Below, piece after piece: positions 17,235-25,778 of a stretch of DNA of 64,000 nt (positions within the stretch are counted from its first letter, which is position 1; each line of letters starts with the position of its first letter). The position numbers and the translations under genes were made by a program. The notes under the pieces were generated by a model, which worked only from the letters and a program-made list of their open reading frames with translations, did not search any database and had not been told where the DNA came from. This DNA is from Myxococcus sp. CA023 (lineage in GTDB: Bacteria; Myxococcota; Myxococcia; Myxococcales; Myxococcaceae). Where the stretch lies: contig NZ_JAAEAH010000013.1 of NCBI RefSeq assembly GCF_010998615.1, forward strand, positions 1 through 64,000, read 5' to 3'.

Positions 17235-17806
17235 CGTGGAGCCTCCTCGGCCGTCATCTTCTTGCGCAGCTTCTCACGGGCCCGGAAGAGCCGGGCCATG
17301 ATGGTGCCAGGCGCACAGCCCATGATCTGGGCGATCTCCTTCGTCGTGCGCTTCTGGACGTAATAGAGGGCGAGCACCTCCCGGTCCTCGACGGACAGGG
17401 TGGCCATGGCCTCCTCCAGCGACTGCCGCTCCTCGCGGGCGATGGCGCCTTCCTCCTGCGACGCCTCGCCGCTGGGGAGCACCTCCTTCATGGGCTCCAG
17501 TTCCTCGGTGCGCACCTTGGTGCGGCGGCGGAGCAGGTCCAGGCAGAGGTTGCGGGTGATGGCGAGCACCCACAGGTCGAACGGGCGCGCGTCGTCGTAG
17601 CGGTGGAGGTTCTGGTAGGCGCGAAGCAGCGCTTCCTGCGCCACTTCCGCGGCCTCGGCCTCGCTCTGGAGCAGCCGCAGCGCCAGGCCGTAGACAGGGC
17701 GCTGCACGCTGCGAACCAAGGCCTCGAAAGCGGACGGGTCACCCCGGCGGGCGGCCTGCACGTCCGCTTTCCAGGGGAGCGGAGGGGCTTCCTCAGCCAT
17801 CAGCAT
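17231..17806 (-). CDS. ECF-type RNA polymerase sigma factor
   Basis: About 191 residues. Region 2: FEALVRSVQRPVYGLALRLLQSEAEAAEVAQEALLRAYQNL...FDLWVLAITRNLCLDLLRRR. Region 4: LSVEDREVLALYYVQKRTTKEIAQIMGCAPGTIMARLFRAREKLRKKM. Together these are diagnostic of group IV sigma factors. The N-terminus is uncertain: the frame is open to an ATG at 17896, but the ATG at 17806 (or 17800) gives the usual spacing before region 2. It heads the sigma / anti-sigma / STN-protein operon and probably autoregulates it. Confidence 0.87.
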   Translation of the reverse strand: MLMAEEAPPLPWKADVQAARRGDPSAFEALVRSVQRPVYGLALRLLQSEAEAAEVAQEALLRAYQNLHRYDDARPFDLWVLAITRNLCLDLLRRRTKVRTEELEPMKEVLPSGEASQEEGAIAREERQSLEEAMATLSVEDREVLALYYVQKRTTKEIAQIMGCAPGTIMARLFRAREKLRKKMTAEEAPR

Positions 17807-17911
17807 CCCGATGGCATGGGCGAGCGTCCCGGGAGCGTCGTCGAGGGCAAGAGCGTTCACGCCTTGGTCTACGGCGCGCCCGTCCGCCCATTGCATCCGG
17901 GAGAGACATCT

Positions 17912-19549
17912 CTATTTCTTTCGTGATTTCGGGGGCTTGGCCTTGGCTGTACGCTTGGCCTCGGTCTCCGCGCGCGCGACCGAGCGGGCGTCCTTGCGCT
18001 GGCGCTGCCGCTCACGGAAGCCCAGTGGCGCGGCGGGCTCCGCGGCCTTGGCGGGCGCGGGGACCTTGGCGGCCAGGGTGCGGGCACGGCCCGAGGCGGG
18101 CTCCAGGATCTCCACCTCACGCGGACCGGTGCGGCGGCGGCCCGGAGCGCCAGCGCCCCGGGCATCGCGGTTGCCGGCGGGCGCGCGCGTGTCGCGGTCT
18201 CCGGATGGACGGCGGCGGGTCTCCGTACCCGGAGCGCCACGGCTTCCGGCGCGCGCGCCGTCCGCGTCACGGCGGGGCGGGCCCCGGCGGCTGGAGGGCT
18301 CGTGCGCGGCGGCGGCGGCTTCGGCCTCCACCAGCTTCGGCCGCTGCGAGGCGCGGATGGTCTCCGCGCTGTCCTCGGTGTACTCGAAGTGGAACAGCCG
18401 CTTGATGACCAGGGTGGCGTAGGCGCCAGGCGGCAGGGTGAAGGCGATGTTGACCTTGATGTCGTCGCGGTTGAGTTCGTCCGCCTGCGTACGGCCCACG
18501 ACGAGCTTGTGCGGGAACGACAGCAGGGGCCGCTCCTCGTGCTTGAAGTAGAGCCTGCGCTCGGCGCCGGGGACTTGCAGGTCCGACAGCTGGAGCTTCT
18601 CGCGGCCCAGCACCCAGCGCACGGCCTCCTCCACCTTCGGGTCGCTGAACGTCGAGTTCGGCGCGAGCAGGGGGAAGGAGGCGTCGCGCAGCGTGCGGAG
18701 CACCTCCGGGCTGGCGTCGCGGTGGAACAGCAGCGTGCCGGCCTGGTAGCGCATGGGGAAGAGGTGCTCGCGCGGCAGCATCAGCTGGAGGTAGCGCCGC
18801 ACACCCTCGTTCCAGAGGAAGCTCTGGTAGGTGAAGATCAGCATCGCGCGGTAGTCCGCGTCGATCTGCATGAAGGCGCGCAGGTAGTCACCTGGCTGAT
18901 CGCGCAGGGACTTGAGGACGCGGTGGTATTTGCGCGTGCCCTCGTAAGGGACGCGGGCGTCCCAGCGGCCCCAGTTCTCCTTCCAGAAGGCCTTGATCTT
19001 GGCGTCCTCCGTCCGGTCCAGCTCGGACGGCTTGGCCATGTAGTTGTGCAGCGCGGCCTCGAAGTCGCCCCGGATGAGGTCCTTGGCGATGAAGCCCTGG
19101 CCGTGCTTCAGCGAGCCGAAGCGCTGGCTGTCGAAGTAGTTGATGACGCCCAGGCGGTTGACCTCGGCGGCGGCCACGTTGAGGGGCCCCAGCGACTCCG
19201 GCTGGAGCGCGCGCACCGTGACGGAGAAGCGGTTGGAGGTGATGTTGGCGGCGGACAGCGGCTTGTCCGTGCGGCCCAGGTACTTCAGCCGCAGGTCAGG
19301 CTCCTGCATGTCCACGTCGGCGCCGTCCACCGCGATGATTTGCTCGGTCCGGCCCTGCTTGTCCTTGAGGCCGCAGTAGCTGATGGCGCCGGGCTTGAGC
19401 CCGAACGCATCCCGCAGCCGGGTCACGGCGTCGAAGGTGGACAGCTTCTGCTTGTCCATCAGGTAGACGCGGTGACGTCCCGAGTCGACTTCGTCGAAAC
19501 GGTATGACTCCTTGACGGAGAAGTCCTCGGGCTTTTGTTTGATTCGCAC
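17912..19549 (-). CDS. truD: tRNA pseudouridine synthase D with long basic C-terminal extension
   Basis: 545 residues. The TruD core (about 1-410) has the signature GLKDKQ with catalytic Asp63, NYFDSQRFGS, and the TRUD insertion domain around the central region. It should isomerise U13 in tRNA. The last ~125 residues are an Arg/Ala/Pro-rich, low-complexity, probably disordered basic tail (for example RRGPPRRDADGARAGSRGAP and a final KAKPPKSRKK) that is absent from enterobacterial TruD and may bind RNA. The start is a GTG at 19549 with AAGGGGG upstream, fixed by the MRIKQKPEDFSVKE family N-terminus. Divergent from the lipoprotein gene. Confidence 0.92.
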   Translation of the reverse strand: MRIKQKPEDFSVKESYRFDEVDSGRHRVYLMDKQKLSTFDAVTRLRDAFGLKPGAISYCGLKDKQGRTEQIIAVDGADVDMQEPDLRLKYLGRTDKPLSAANITSNRFSVTVRALQPESLGPLNVAAAEVNRLGVINYFDSQRFGSLKHGQGFIAKDLIRGDFEAALHNYMAKPSELDRTEDAKIKAFWKENWGRWDARVPYEGTRKYHRVLKSLRDQPGDYLRAFMQIDADYRAMLIFTYQSFLWNEGVRRYLQLMLPREHLFPMRYQAGTLLFHRDASPEVLRTLRDASFPLLAPNSTFSDPKVEEAVRWVLGREKLQLSDLQVPGAERRLYFKHEERPLLSFPHKLVVGRTQADELNRDDIKVNIAFTLPPGAYATLVIKRLFHFEYTEDSAETIRASQRPKLVEAEAAAAAHEPSSRRGPPRRDADGARAGSRGAPGTETRRRPSGDRDTRAPAGNRDARGAGAPGRRRTGPREVEILEPASGRARTLAAKVPAPAKAAEPAAPLGFRERQRQRKDARSVARAETEAKRTAKAKPPKSRKK

Positions 19550-19619
19550 GGCGCCCCCTTACCAGCGCGGCGCCCCGGAATGAAGCATCTGCGCCAGAAA
19601 GGGGATAACGTGACCCCCC

Positions 19620-20531
19620 ATGCGAGTTCTTCCCCTGTTGCTCCTGGCCCTGACTCCGGGGTGTGCCTCCACGCTGTCTACGCAGCAGACGGCCCGGACG
19701 TTGGCACCGGGGCAGGTCCAGGTGACGGGCGGGGCGGGGTTCTTCATCCCGGTGGGGTCCCTGGTCCGGGTGGTGGACGCCGGCATCGAGCAAGGTGAGG
19801 CGGCCCGGGACGCGGTGGCGAATGACCGTCCCTACACGCTGAGCGAGGAGGCCCAGCAGGAGCTGCTGACGGCGGGCGTGGCGCTGATGGTGGCTCCGCC
19901 GGGCGTCAATCCGGAGCTGATGGTCCGGGTGGGGGTGGTGGACCGGCTGGACGTGGGCCTGCGCTACAGCGGCATCTCCCTGCGAGGGGATCTGAAGTTC
20001 CAACTGGCCCACGGCGGAGATGAGGTGGGCCGCTATCTGGAGCTGGGCCAGCGTTCCTTCGACATGTCCCTGGGGGTGGGGGTGTCCAAGCACTTCTTCA
20101 GCAGTCCGGTCCTGGACGTGCTGGAGGTGGTGGAGATGAACGACTTCAGTCGCTACGACGTGGAGGTGCCCCTGTACCTCAGCGCGGACTGGGGGGACGT
20201 CTTCAAGCTCTACGCGGCGCCCAAGTACATCTACAGTCGCACCCGGCTGGACGCGCGGCTGGTGGACTACTCCCAGCAGGGGAAGCCGGTGTCGGGCTTC
20301 GACGCGACGCTTCCCGCGACGGTGGGCAGCCACTTCGTGGGCTCCACGCTGGGAATCGCCGTGGGCTACCGGTACGTCCACCTCTATGCCGAGGTGACGG
20401 GGGGCTACTTCCGGAGCAGGCCGCAGCTCTTCGGGATGGAGCGGAACCTGGGGGGCGTTACCGTGATGCCTTCGGTGGGCCTGGCCATCCGGGCGGGCGG
20501 TGCGGACAGGAAGCCGGCGGCCCGTCGCTGA
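19620..20531 (+). CDS. Probable outer-membrane beta-barrel lipoprotein
   Basis: 303 residues. Lipobox LALTPGC near residue 15, then alternating hydrophobic/aromatic strands with Gly turns (LMVRVGVVDRLDVGLRYSGISLRGDLKFQLA, VEVPLYLSADWGDVFKLYAAPKYIYS, GIAVGYRYVHLYAEVTGGYFRSRPQ), the look of a small beta-barrel or DUF-type outer-membrane protein. No enzyme motif. ATG at 19620 chosen because it begins the signal peptide. The gene ends 107 bp before the cyclase. Confidence 0.72.
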   Translation: MRVLPLLLLALTPGCASTLSTQQTARTLAPGQVQVTGGAGFFIPVGSLVRVVDAGIEQGEAARDAVANDRPYTLSEEAQQELLTAGVALMVAPPGVNPELMVRVGVVDRLDVGLRYSGISLRGDLKFQLAHGGDEVGRYLELGQRSFDMSLGVGVSKHFFSSPVLDVLEVVEMNDFSRYDVEVPLYLSADWGDVFKLYAAPKYIYSRTRLDARLVDYSQQGKPVSGFDATLPATVGSHFVGSTLGIAVGYRYVHLYAEVTGGYFRSRPQLFGMERNLGGVTVMPSVGLAIRAGGADRKPAARR

Positions 20532-20638
20532 GGAGCCGTCCCGCCAGGCGGACGCTGCTCGGCCGTGCAGTGGTGATTTCCGAGCGTTCCCCGGTGCCGA
20601 TGGCCTCTGGTAGTGTCCGGGCCGGTGAGGATTTCCGC

Positions 20639-22303
20639 GTGAGCCAGTCCCCCGTCCCGTTCGCTCCCAAACCCGGGCAGATTCGCGGCCCCCGACTGAC
20701 AGGGCGCTTCGCGGATGGCACGCTCGGAGAGTTCCCCCTGGGGCCGGCGACGTCCCTGGGCCGGCATCCGTCCAACACGTTGCGGCTGGTGGACCGGGAG
20801 GTCTCCAAGGAACACGCGGTCATCGAGCGCGTGGGCAAGGACTTCATCCTCAAGGACCTGGGCTCGTCCAACGGCACCTTCGTGAATGGCCGCCGGGTGA
20901 AGGAGCTCAAGCTGCGCGACGGGGACGAAATCTCCCTGGGCGCCTCGCGGCTCATCTTCCACAGCGGCGAGCCGGTGGTGCCGGCCAACGCGCCCACCGC
21001 GCCGGGCGTGACGGTGGTGGCGCAGTCCATCTCCATGCCGGCCTTCCTGGCGCAGATGGACCAGGTGCCGCAGAACTTCCGGCCCGCCGAACAGGTGTCG
21101 GACGTAGAGGCGCTGCGCCGCGACTACGAGAAGCTGCGCATCGCCCATGAGTTCCACCGCCAGGTGAGCCTGCAGGGCAGCCAGACGGGGCTCTTCGAGC
21201 AGATCCTCAAGGTGGCCTTCCAACTGCTGGCCGCGGACCACGGCGTCATCCTGAAGGTGGCCGCGGACGGCGAGTTCATCCCGTCGGCGGTGCACCACCG
21301 CTCCGACAAGGCCGTCAACGTCATGCTGTCCGACACCGTGCTCAAGCGCGTGGTGGAGACGGGCAAGGCGGTGCTGACGGCGGACGCCATCATCGACGAG
21401 CGCTTCTCCGCGGCGGAGAGCATCGTCGCGCAGGGCATCCGGTCCGCCATGGCGGTGCCGCTGAAGGTGAACGGGAAGATTCAGGCGGTGCTCTTCCTGG
21501 ACAGCCGGCAGCAGATAAACGCCTTCTCGGAGAAGGACCTGACCATCCTCTCCGGCATCGCCTCGCAGGCGAGCATCGCGCTGGAGAACGCGGTGCTGGC
21601 CGAGCAGATCCGCGCCGAGGCCGTGACGCGCGCGGAGCTCAGCCGCTTCCTGTCCAAGGCCGTCGCCGACGCGGTGATCGCCGGTGAGACGGAAGACCTG
21701 GCGCAGAGCCGGCTGGCGGAGGTGAGCTGCCTCTTCGCGGACATCCGCGGGTTCACCACCATCTCGGAGAACGATTCTCCGCAAGAGGTGGTAGACATGC
21801 TCAACGCATTCTTCACCGCCATGGCCGGGGTGGTGTTCCGCCACGAGGGGAACCTGGACAAGTTCATTGGGGACTGTGTCATGGCCGTCTGGGGGCCGCC
21901 GCTGTCGCACCCGGACGATGCCGCCCGCGCGCTTCGGGCTGCCTTGGAGATGCAGGACGCCGTGCATGAGCTGAACCGCCGCCGCGTGGATGCGGGCAAG
22001 CAGCCCATCGAGGTCGGCATCGGGGTGAACACCGGGCAGGCCGTTGTCGGCTACATGGGCAGCGCCGAGCGCCACGAGTTCACCGCCATTGGCGACACGG
22101 TGAACACGGCCTCGCGCCTGTGTGGCATGGCGAAGAGCGGTGAGGTGCTGGCCTCCGAGTCCACGGTGCGCAGGGCGGGCGCCGGCTTCGACGTGGAGGG
22201 GCTGCCGGCCCTCCAGGTGAAGGGCAAGGAGAAGGCCGTGCCGACCTACCGCGTCCACGGGCTGGAATACACCACCGCCGCTTCCTCCTCACGCCGAGCA
22301 TGA
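20639..22303 (+). CDS. FHA-GAF-class III adenylate/guanylate cyclase
   Basis: About 554 residues. FHA domain (about 20-115: LGRHPSNTLRL...VSKEHAVIERV...LGSSNGTFVNGRRV) for phosphothreonine binding; GAF domain (about 150-320); then a class III cyclase domain with the metal Asp in LFADIRGFTTISE, the second in KFIGDCVMAVWG, and the substrate/transition-state region NTGQAVVGYMGSAERHEFTAIGDTVNTASRL. It makes cAMP (or cGMP) in response to a small ligand and perhaps to phosphorylated partners. The GTG at 20639 after GGTGAGG is favoured; the frame opens upstream to 20570. Its stop overlaps the start of the Ser/Thr kinase gene, which could phosphorylate an FHA ligand. Confidence 0.87.
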   Translation: MSQSPVPFAPKPGQIRGPRLTGRFADGTLGEFPLGPATSLGRHPSNTLRLVDREVSKEHAVIERVGKDFILKDLGSSNGTFVNGRRVKELKLRDGDEISLGASRLIFHSGEPVVPANAPTAPGVTVVAQSISMPAFLAQMDQVPQNFRPAEQVSDVEALRRDYEKLRIAHEFHRQVSLQGSQTGLFEQILKVAFQLLAADHGVILKVAADGEFIPSAVHHRSDKAVNVMLSDTVLKRVVETGKAVLTADAIIDERFSAAESIVAQGIRSAMAVPLKVNGKIQAVLFLDSRQQINAFSEKDLTILSGIASQASIALENAVLAEQIRAEAVTRAELSRFLSKAVADAVIAGETEDLAQSRLAEVSCLFADIRGFTTISENDSPQEVVDMLNAFFTAMAGVVFRHEGNLDKFIGDCVMAVWGPPLSHPDDAARALRAALEMQDAVHELNRRRVDAGKQPIEVGIGVNTGQAVVGYMGSAERHEFTAIGDTVNTASRLCGMAKSGEVLASESTVRRAGAGFDVEGLPALQVKGKEKAVPTYRVHGLEYTTAASSSRRA

Positions 22304-24543
22304 GCCCGACGACGCAGGCCTGCCCCAACTGCGGCCATCCACACGACATCCGCGTCTACGTGAGCGGCCAGCGTGTCCAGTGCCGCTGCGGCATCCGGTT
22401 CGAGGCCCGCCGGGGTGACGTGGCCGCCGAGGTGGCGCGCAACACGATGGTGCCCACGGGCAGCGGCATCCAGGAGCAGCGCCCTCCGGCCAATGGGACC
22501 TCCGGCGTGGTGACGGTGGTTCCTCACGCGGAGCCGGAGCCAGGCATCGACATCTCCCTTTCGCGTGCGCCGGAGCCCGTGCGCTCCGGGCCTCGCGGCG
22601 GCGTGAACGAGCTGCCAAGCGTGGCGGCGCCGGGGACCAGCGGTGTGGCCGTGCCCTCCAGCAACGGAGCTTCGGACGCGCCGGTGGACGTGACGCTGGT
22701 GCGCTCGTCCGCGAAGACGGGCTCGGACAGTGCGCACTCGGAGCTGAACGCGCGCGAGGACCGCACCTTCGTGGGCGCTGGCAAGGTGGACCTGCCGGGC
22801 TTGGTGCTGCTGGAGATGCTCGGGCGCGGCGGCATGGGCGAGGTGTGGCTCGCGCGGCAGCAGTCGCTGGGGCGCACGGTGGCGGTGAAGCTGCTGCCGC
22901 CGCGGCTGGCGAAGGACCCGGAGTTCGTCACGCGCTTCGAGAAGGAAGCCACGGCGCTGGCGGCGCTCAACCACCCGCACATCATCCAGATCATCGACCG
23001 GGGCGTTGCGGGCGAGCACTACTACTTCGTCATGGAGTACGTGGAAGGCCGCTCGCTGCGCGAGGCGATGTCGGCCGGGCTCACGCCGGAGAAGGGCATC
23101 AAGCTCCTCCTGGCGGTGGCGCGCGCCATCGAGTGCGCGCACGACAAGGGCATCATCCACCGCGACCTGAAGCCGGAGAACATCCTGCTGGACGGGCGGG
23201 GGCACGTGAAGGTGGCGGACTTCGGCCTCGCGGGCATCCGCGCGCCGGACTCGCGCCTGCAGCTCACCGCGACGTCGGTGGCCATGGGCACGTTGAACTA
23301 CATGGCTCCCGAGCAGCGACGCGACGCGAAGAACGTGGACGGGCGCGCGGACCTCTTCTCGCTGGGTGTCATCCTCTACGAGGTGCTCACCGGGGAGCTG
23401 CCGCTGGGCCGCTTCAAGCTGCCCTCCTCGAAGGTGCCGGGGCTGGACCCGCGCGTGGACCCGGTGGTGGACCGCCTGTTGGAGCAGGACCCGGCCGCGC
23501 GCTACGAGAAGGCCAGCGAGCTGTGCGCCGCGCTGGAGGTGATGATTGCCACCAGCTCCGCGCCGGGCATTTCGCAGAGCGACCTGGACGGGCGCATGGT
23601 GCCCGCGGCCGCGCGGTCGGTCCGGCCGGTGCGGCAGACCGCGCTGTCGCGTCAGCTCCGTTCGGGCTGGCGGCGCGTGCGCGGTGGCCTGTCGGTGGTG
23701 GGCGGGCTGGCGCTGCTGGGCTTCGCGGTCCGGTGGTTCGTGGGGCCGGTGAGCCTCCACCTGGGCGACGACCAGGGCGTCATCATCGGCACGAAGGGTA
23801 TCCAGGTGAAGCCCGGCAACCGGGCGCTGCCGCCGAACACCTACGGCGAGGTCTTCTCATCGCTCTCCTTCGCGGCGCCTGCCAAGGCCGGGGGCACTTC
23901 GCGCCTGGAGCTGGGCTTCAACGAGGGCAACGAGGAGGTCAACGTCCACAGCGGCCAATGGCGGCTGGTGGATGGGGAGCTCCAGGCCTTGCAGGCGGGC
24001 AAGGAGACCAATGGGCGGCGGTTGATCCCGCGCGCGTACATCGCGCAGCGTTACTTCTCGTCCAACGATTTCACGGCCGAAGTGTTGATGGACGTGGCGC
24101 GGCTGGGACCGGAGTACGCCCAGGAAGCGGATGCGCAGCACTACGGCGAGCTGGCGTTCCGCATCAAGGACTTGCAGGTCTCCGCGTTCGCCATTCCGGA
24201 CGTGGGCATGCGGCTGTCGTGGCGCTACTTCATGCCGGACGGGCGCGAAGTGGTGGGGAACAGCGCGCAGGACACGGAGGCGCTCGTCGAGGATGAGATG
24301 CCGCTGCCGGCGCACGGCCCCTACCAGGTGCGGCTGCAGCTGCGCCGGAACAACTCGGGTGTGCTGGTGGAGGCGTTCCTCAACAACGAGCGCTTCGCCC
24401 GCAAGCTGCTGGTGGGCCTGGAGGACCGCGTGGGCAAGGTGGCCCTGGGTTGCCGCAACCTGTTCTGCTCGTTCGATGACTTGAAGGTCCGGGGGCACCT
24501 GATGCCCCGGCCCGTCCGCCGCGTCGCCGCCGGCCCCGAGTAG
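22300..24543 (+). CDS. Transmembrane Ser/Thr protein kinase with N-terminal zinc ribbon
   Basis: 747 residues. N-terminal Cys pairs (CPNCG...CRCG) form a zinc-ribbon-like element; a long linker (about 50-165) follows. The Hanks-type kinase domain (about 168-430) has GRGGMGEVWLAR, VAVKLL, HRDLKPENILL, VADFGLAG and APEQRRD, so it should be active. One transmembrane helix (about 463-485), then a roughly 260-residue exported domain with beta-sandwich character (SGQWRLVDGELQALQAG...FCSFDDLKVRG), reminiscent of concanavalin-like/DUF1080 folds; a plausible ligand sensor. ATG overlaps the cyclase stop (ATGA), so the two are coupled. Confidence 0.88.
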   Translation: MSPTTQACPNCGHPHDIRVYVSGQRVQCRCGIRFEARRGDVAAEVARNTMVPTGSGIQEQRPPANGTSGVVTVVPHAEPEPGIDISLSRAPEPVRSGPRGGVNELPSVAAPGTSGVAVPSSNGASDAPVDVTLVRSSAKTGSDSAHSELNAREDRTFVGAGKVDLPGLVLLEMLGRGGMGEVWLARQQSLGRTVAVKLLPPRLAKDPEFVTRFEKEATALAALNHPHIIQIIDRGVAGEHYYFVMEYVEGRSLREAMSAGLTPEKGIKLLLAVARAIECAHDKGIIHRDLKPENILLDGRGHVKVADFGLAGIRAPDSRLQLTATSVAMGTLNYMAPEQRRDAKNVDGRADLFSLGVILYEVLTGELPLGRFKLPSSKVPGLDPRVDPVVDRLLEQDPAARYEKASELCAALEVMIATSSAPGISQSDLDGRMVPAAARSVRPVRQTALSRQLRSGWRRVRGGLSVVGGLALLGFAVRWFVGPVSLHLGDDQGVIIGTKGIQVKPGNRALPPNTYGEVFSSLSFAAPAKAGGTSRLELGFNEGNEEVNVHSGQWRLVDGELQALQAGKETNGRRLIPRAYIAQRYFSSNDFTAEVLMDVARLGPEYAQEADAQHYGELAFRIKDLQVSAFAIPDVGMRLSWRYFMPDGREVVGNSAQDTEALVEDEMPLPAHGPYQVRLQLRRNNSGVLVEAFLNNERFARKLLVGLEDRVGKVALGCRNLFCSFDDLKVRGHLMPRPVRRVAAGPE

Positions 24544-24648
24544 CCCTCGCGGCAGGCGAAGGCTTGCGCGGACGCCGCTCCATCCCCACCTTGCTCTCGG
24601 CATGTTCCGCCACGCGGGAGTCCATGCCGAGCCTTCAGGGGGGATGGG

Positions 24649-25683
24649 ATGGAGCTGTGGCGCATGGCACTGGCGCCGGTCTACGCGGCGTGCCTGTTGG
24701 GACTGTTGGTGGCGGCCTTCGCCTACGGGCGCAAGGACGTGGCGTCCCGTTCCTACCGCGTGCCCCTGTTGTGGTTCGGACTTCTGGCGGGGGTGTCGCT
24801 CGTCGTGCTGCGGCACGTCCAGGGGACCGGGGCGGTGTTGGCCTCGGAGACGGCCGTGAAGGCCATGGGCTCTGTCCTGCTGGTGCTGGCCGCGGGGTTG
24901 GCGCTGCGGGGCGCCTGGGCCCGGACCCGGGCCAACGTGCTGCGGGGTTCGGCACCGGTGCCGCTGGATGAAGCGGTGGCGGCCCTGCGTGCCGGTGCGT
25001 CCCCGGGCTGGGGCGTCTACCACGGCGTACTGGACTCGGAGTCGACGTTGACGTCGCCGGGGGGCGTGCCGTGTGTCTTCTTTGACGCGGAGGTGCGCGA
25101 GGTGGCGGCGGACGGCCGGCGCGGGCCGCTGTTGTCGCGTGAGCGCGCGTATGCGCCGGTGCTGGCGCTGCGTGGCCAGCGCGTCCGTGCTTCGGTGTCC
25201 TTTTCGCCCGCGTCGCTGATGGCCCCGGTGGAGGTCCGCCGGTGCAAGGCCCTGCCAGGCACGGTGCCCGCGTCCTGGTATCGGACGGCGCATCCGGTGG
25301 TCGCGTTGGAAGCGGGCGCCGGGCCGCGGCCGGTGATAGCGCGCGCGCAGGAGTCTGCGGCCAGCCTGAGCCCAGCCCCGGGTGGAATGAACGTTCCGTC
25401 CACGGACGCCCCCAGCCCGAGGCCCACCATCGAACCCGAGGCCCTGTCCTGGGAGCGCGTGGGCGCGGTGGGCGAATCCTGCCTCGTGGTGGGTGAACTC
25501 CGGAGGGGCCCTGTCGAGGGCAGCTACGCCCTGGTCGGTCGAGAGGGAGGCCCCGCGATGTTGGTGCTGGGACCCCAGCCTCCGGCCACCAGTGAGACGC
25601 TGGCGCGCCGGGCCTGGCGGCACTTCGCGGCGGCCGGGGTGTTGTCCATGGCAGCGGCCGTCGTCCTGTCACGGGCGCTGTGA
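24649..25683 (+). CDS. Membrane protein with GIDE-like middle domain
   Basis: 344 residues. Two or three N-terminal hydrophobic segments (about 5-25, 38-58, 70-90), a middle part (about 105-300) with VYHGVLDSESTLTSPGGVPCVFFDAEV, and a last hydrophobic segment (HFAAAGVLSMAAAVVLSRAL). The layout and the G-x-V...PCVFF pattern resemble the GIDE domain of MULAN-like proteins in bacteria, whose role is not settled; I am not sure. The start ATG at 24649 follows GGGGGGATGGG. A strong hairpin follows the stop. Confidence 0.65.
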   Translation: MELWRMALAPVYAACLLGLLVAAFAYGRKDVASRSYRVPLLWFGLLAGVSLVVLRHVQGTGAVLASETAVKAMGSVLLVLAAGLALRGAWARTRANVLRGSAPVPLDEAVAALRAGASPGWGVYHGVLDSESTLTSPGGVPCVFFDAEVREVAADGRRGPLLSRERAYAPVLALRGQRVRASVSFSPASLMAPVEVRRCKALPGTVPASWYRTAHPVVALEAGAGPRPVIARAQESAASLSPAPGGMNVPSTDAPSPRPTIEPEALSWERVGAVGESCLVVGELRRGPVEGSYALVGREGGPAMLVLGPQPPATSETLARRAWRHFAAAGVLSMAAAVVLSRAL

Positions 25684-25686
25684 GAC

Positions 25687-25712
25687 GCGCGGCGGGGGCC
25701 GCACCGCCGCGC
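25687..25712. terminator. Perfect 9-bp hairpin between convergent genes
   Basis: GCGCGGCGG (25687-25695) pairs exactly with CCGCCGCGC (25704-25712) across an 8-base loop, 3 bp after the GIDE-like gene and 67 bp from the end of the convergent orphan gene. A likely bidirectional terminator, though without U-tracts. Confidence 0.6.
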
Positions 25713-25778
25713 CAGGAACGTAATGCGCCGCCAGGCCTCGCGGTCCGAGCACTGACGCCCAGGCCGCTCGGGACGCGC

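Noticed and set aside
20405-22258. 617-codon minus-strand frame
   Set aside because: Antisense of the FHA-GAF-cyclase, which has all domain motifs.
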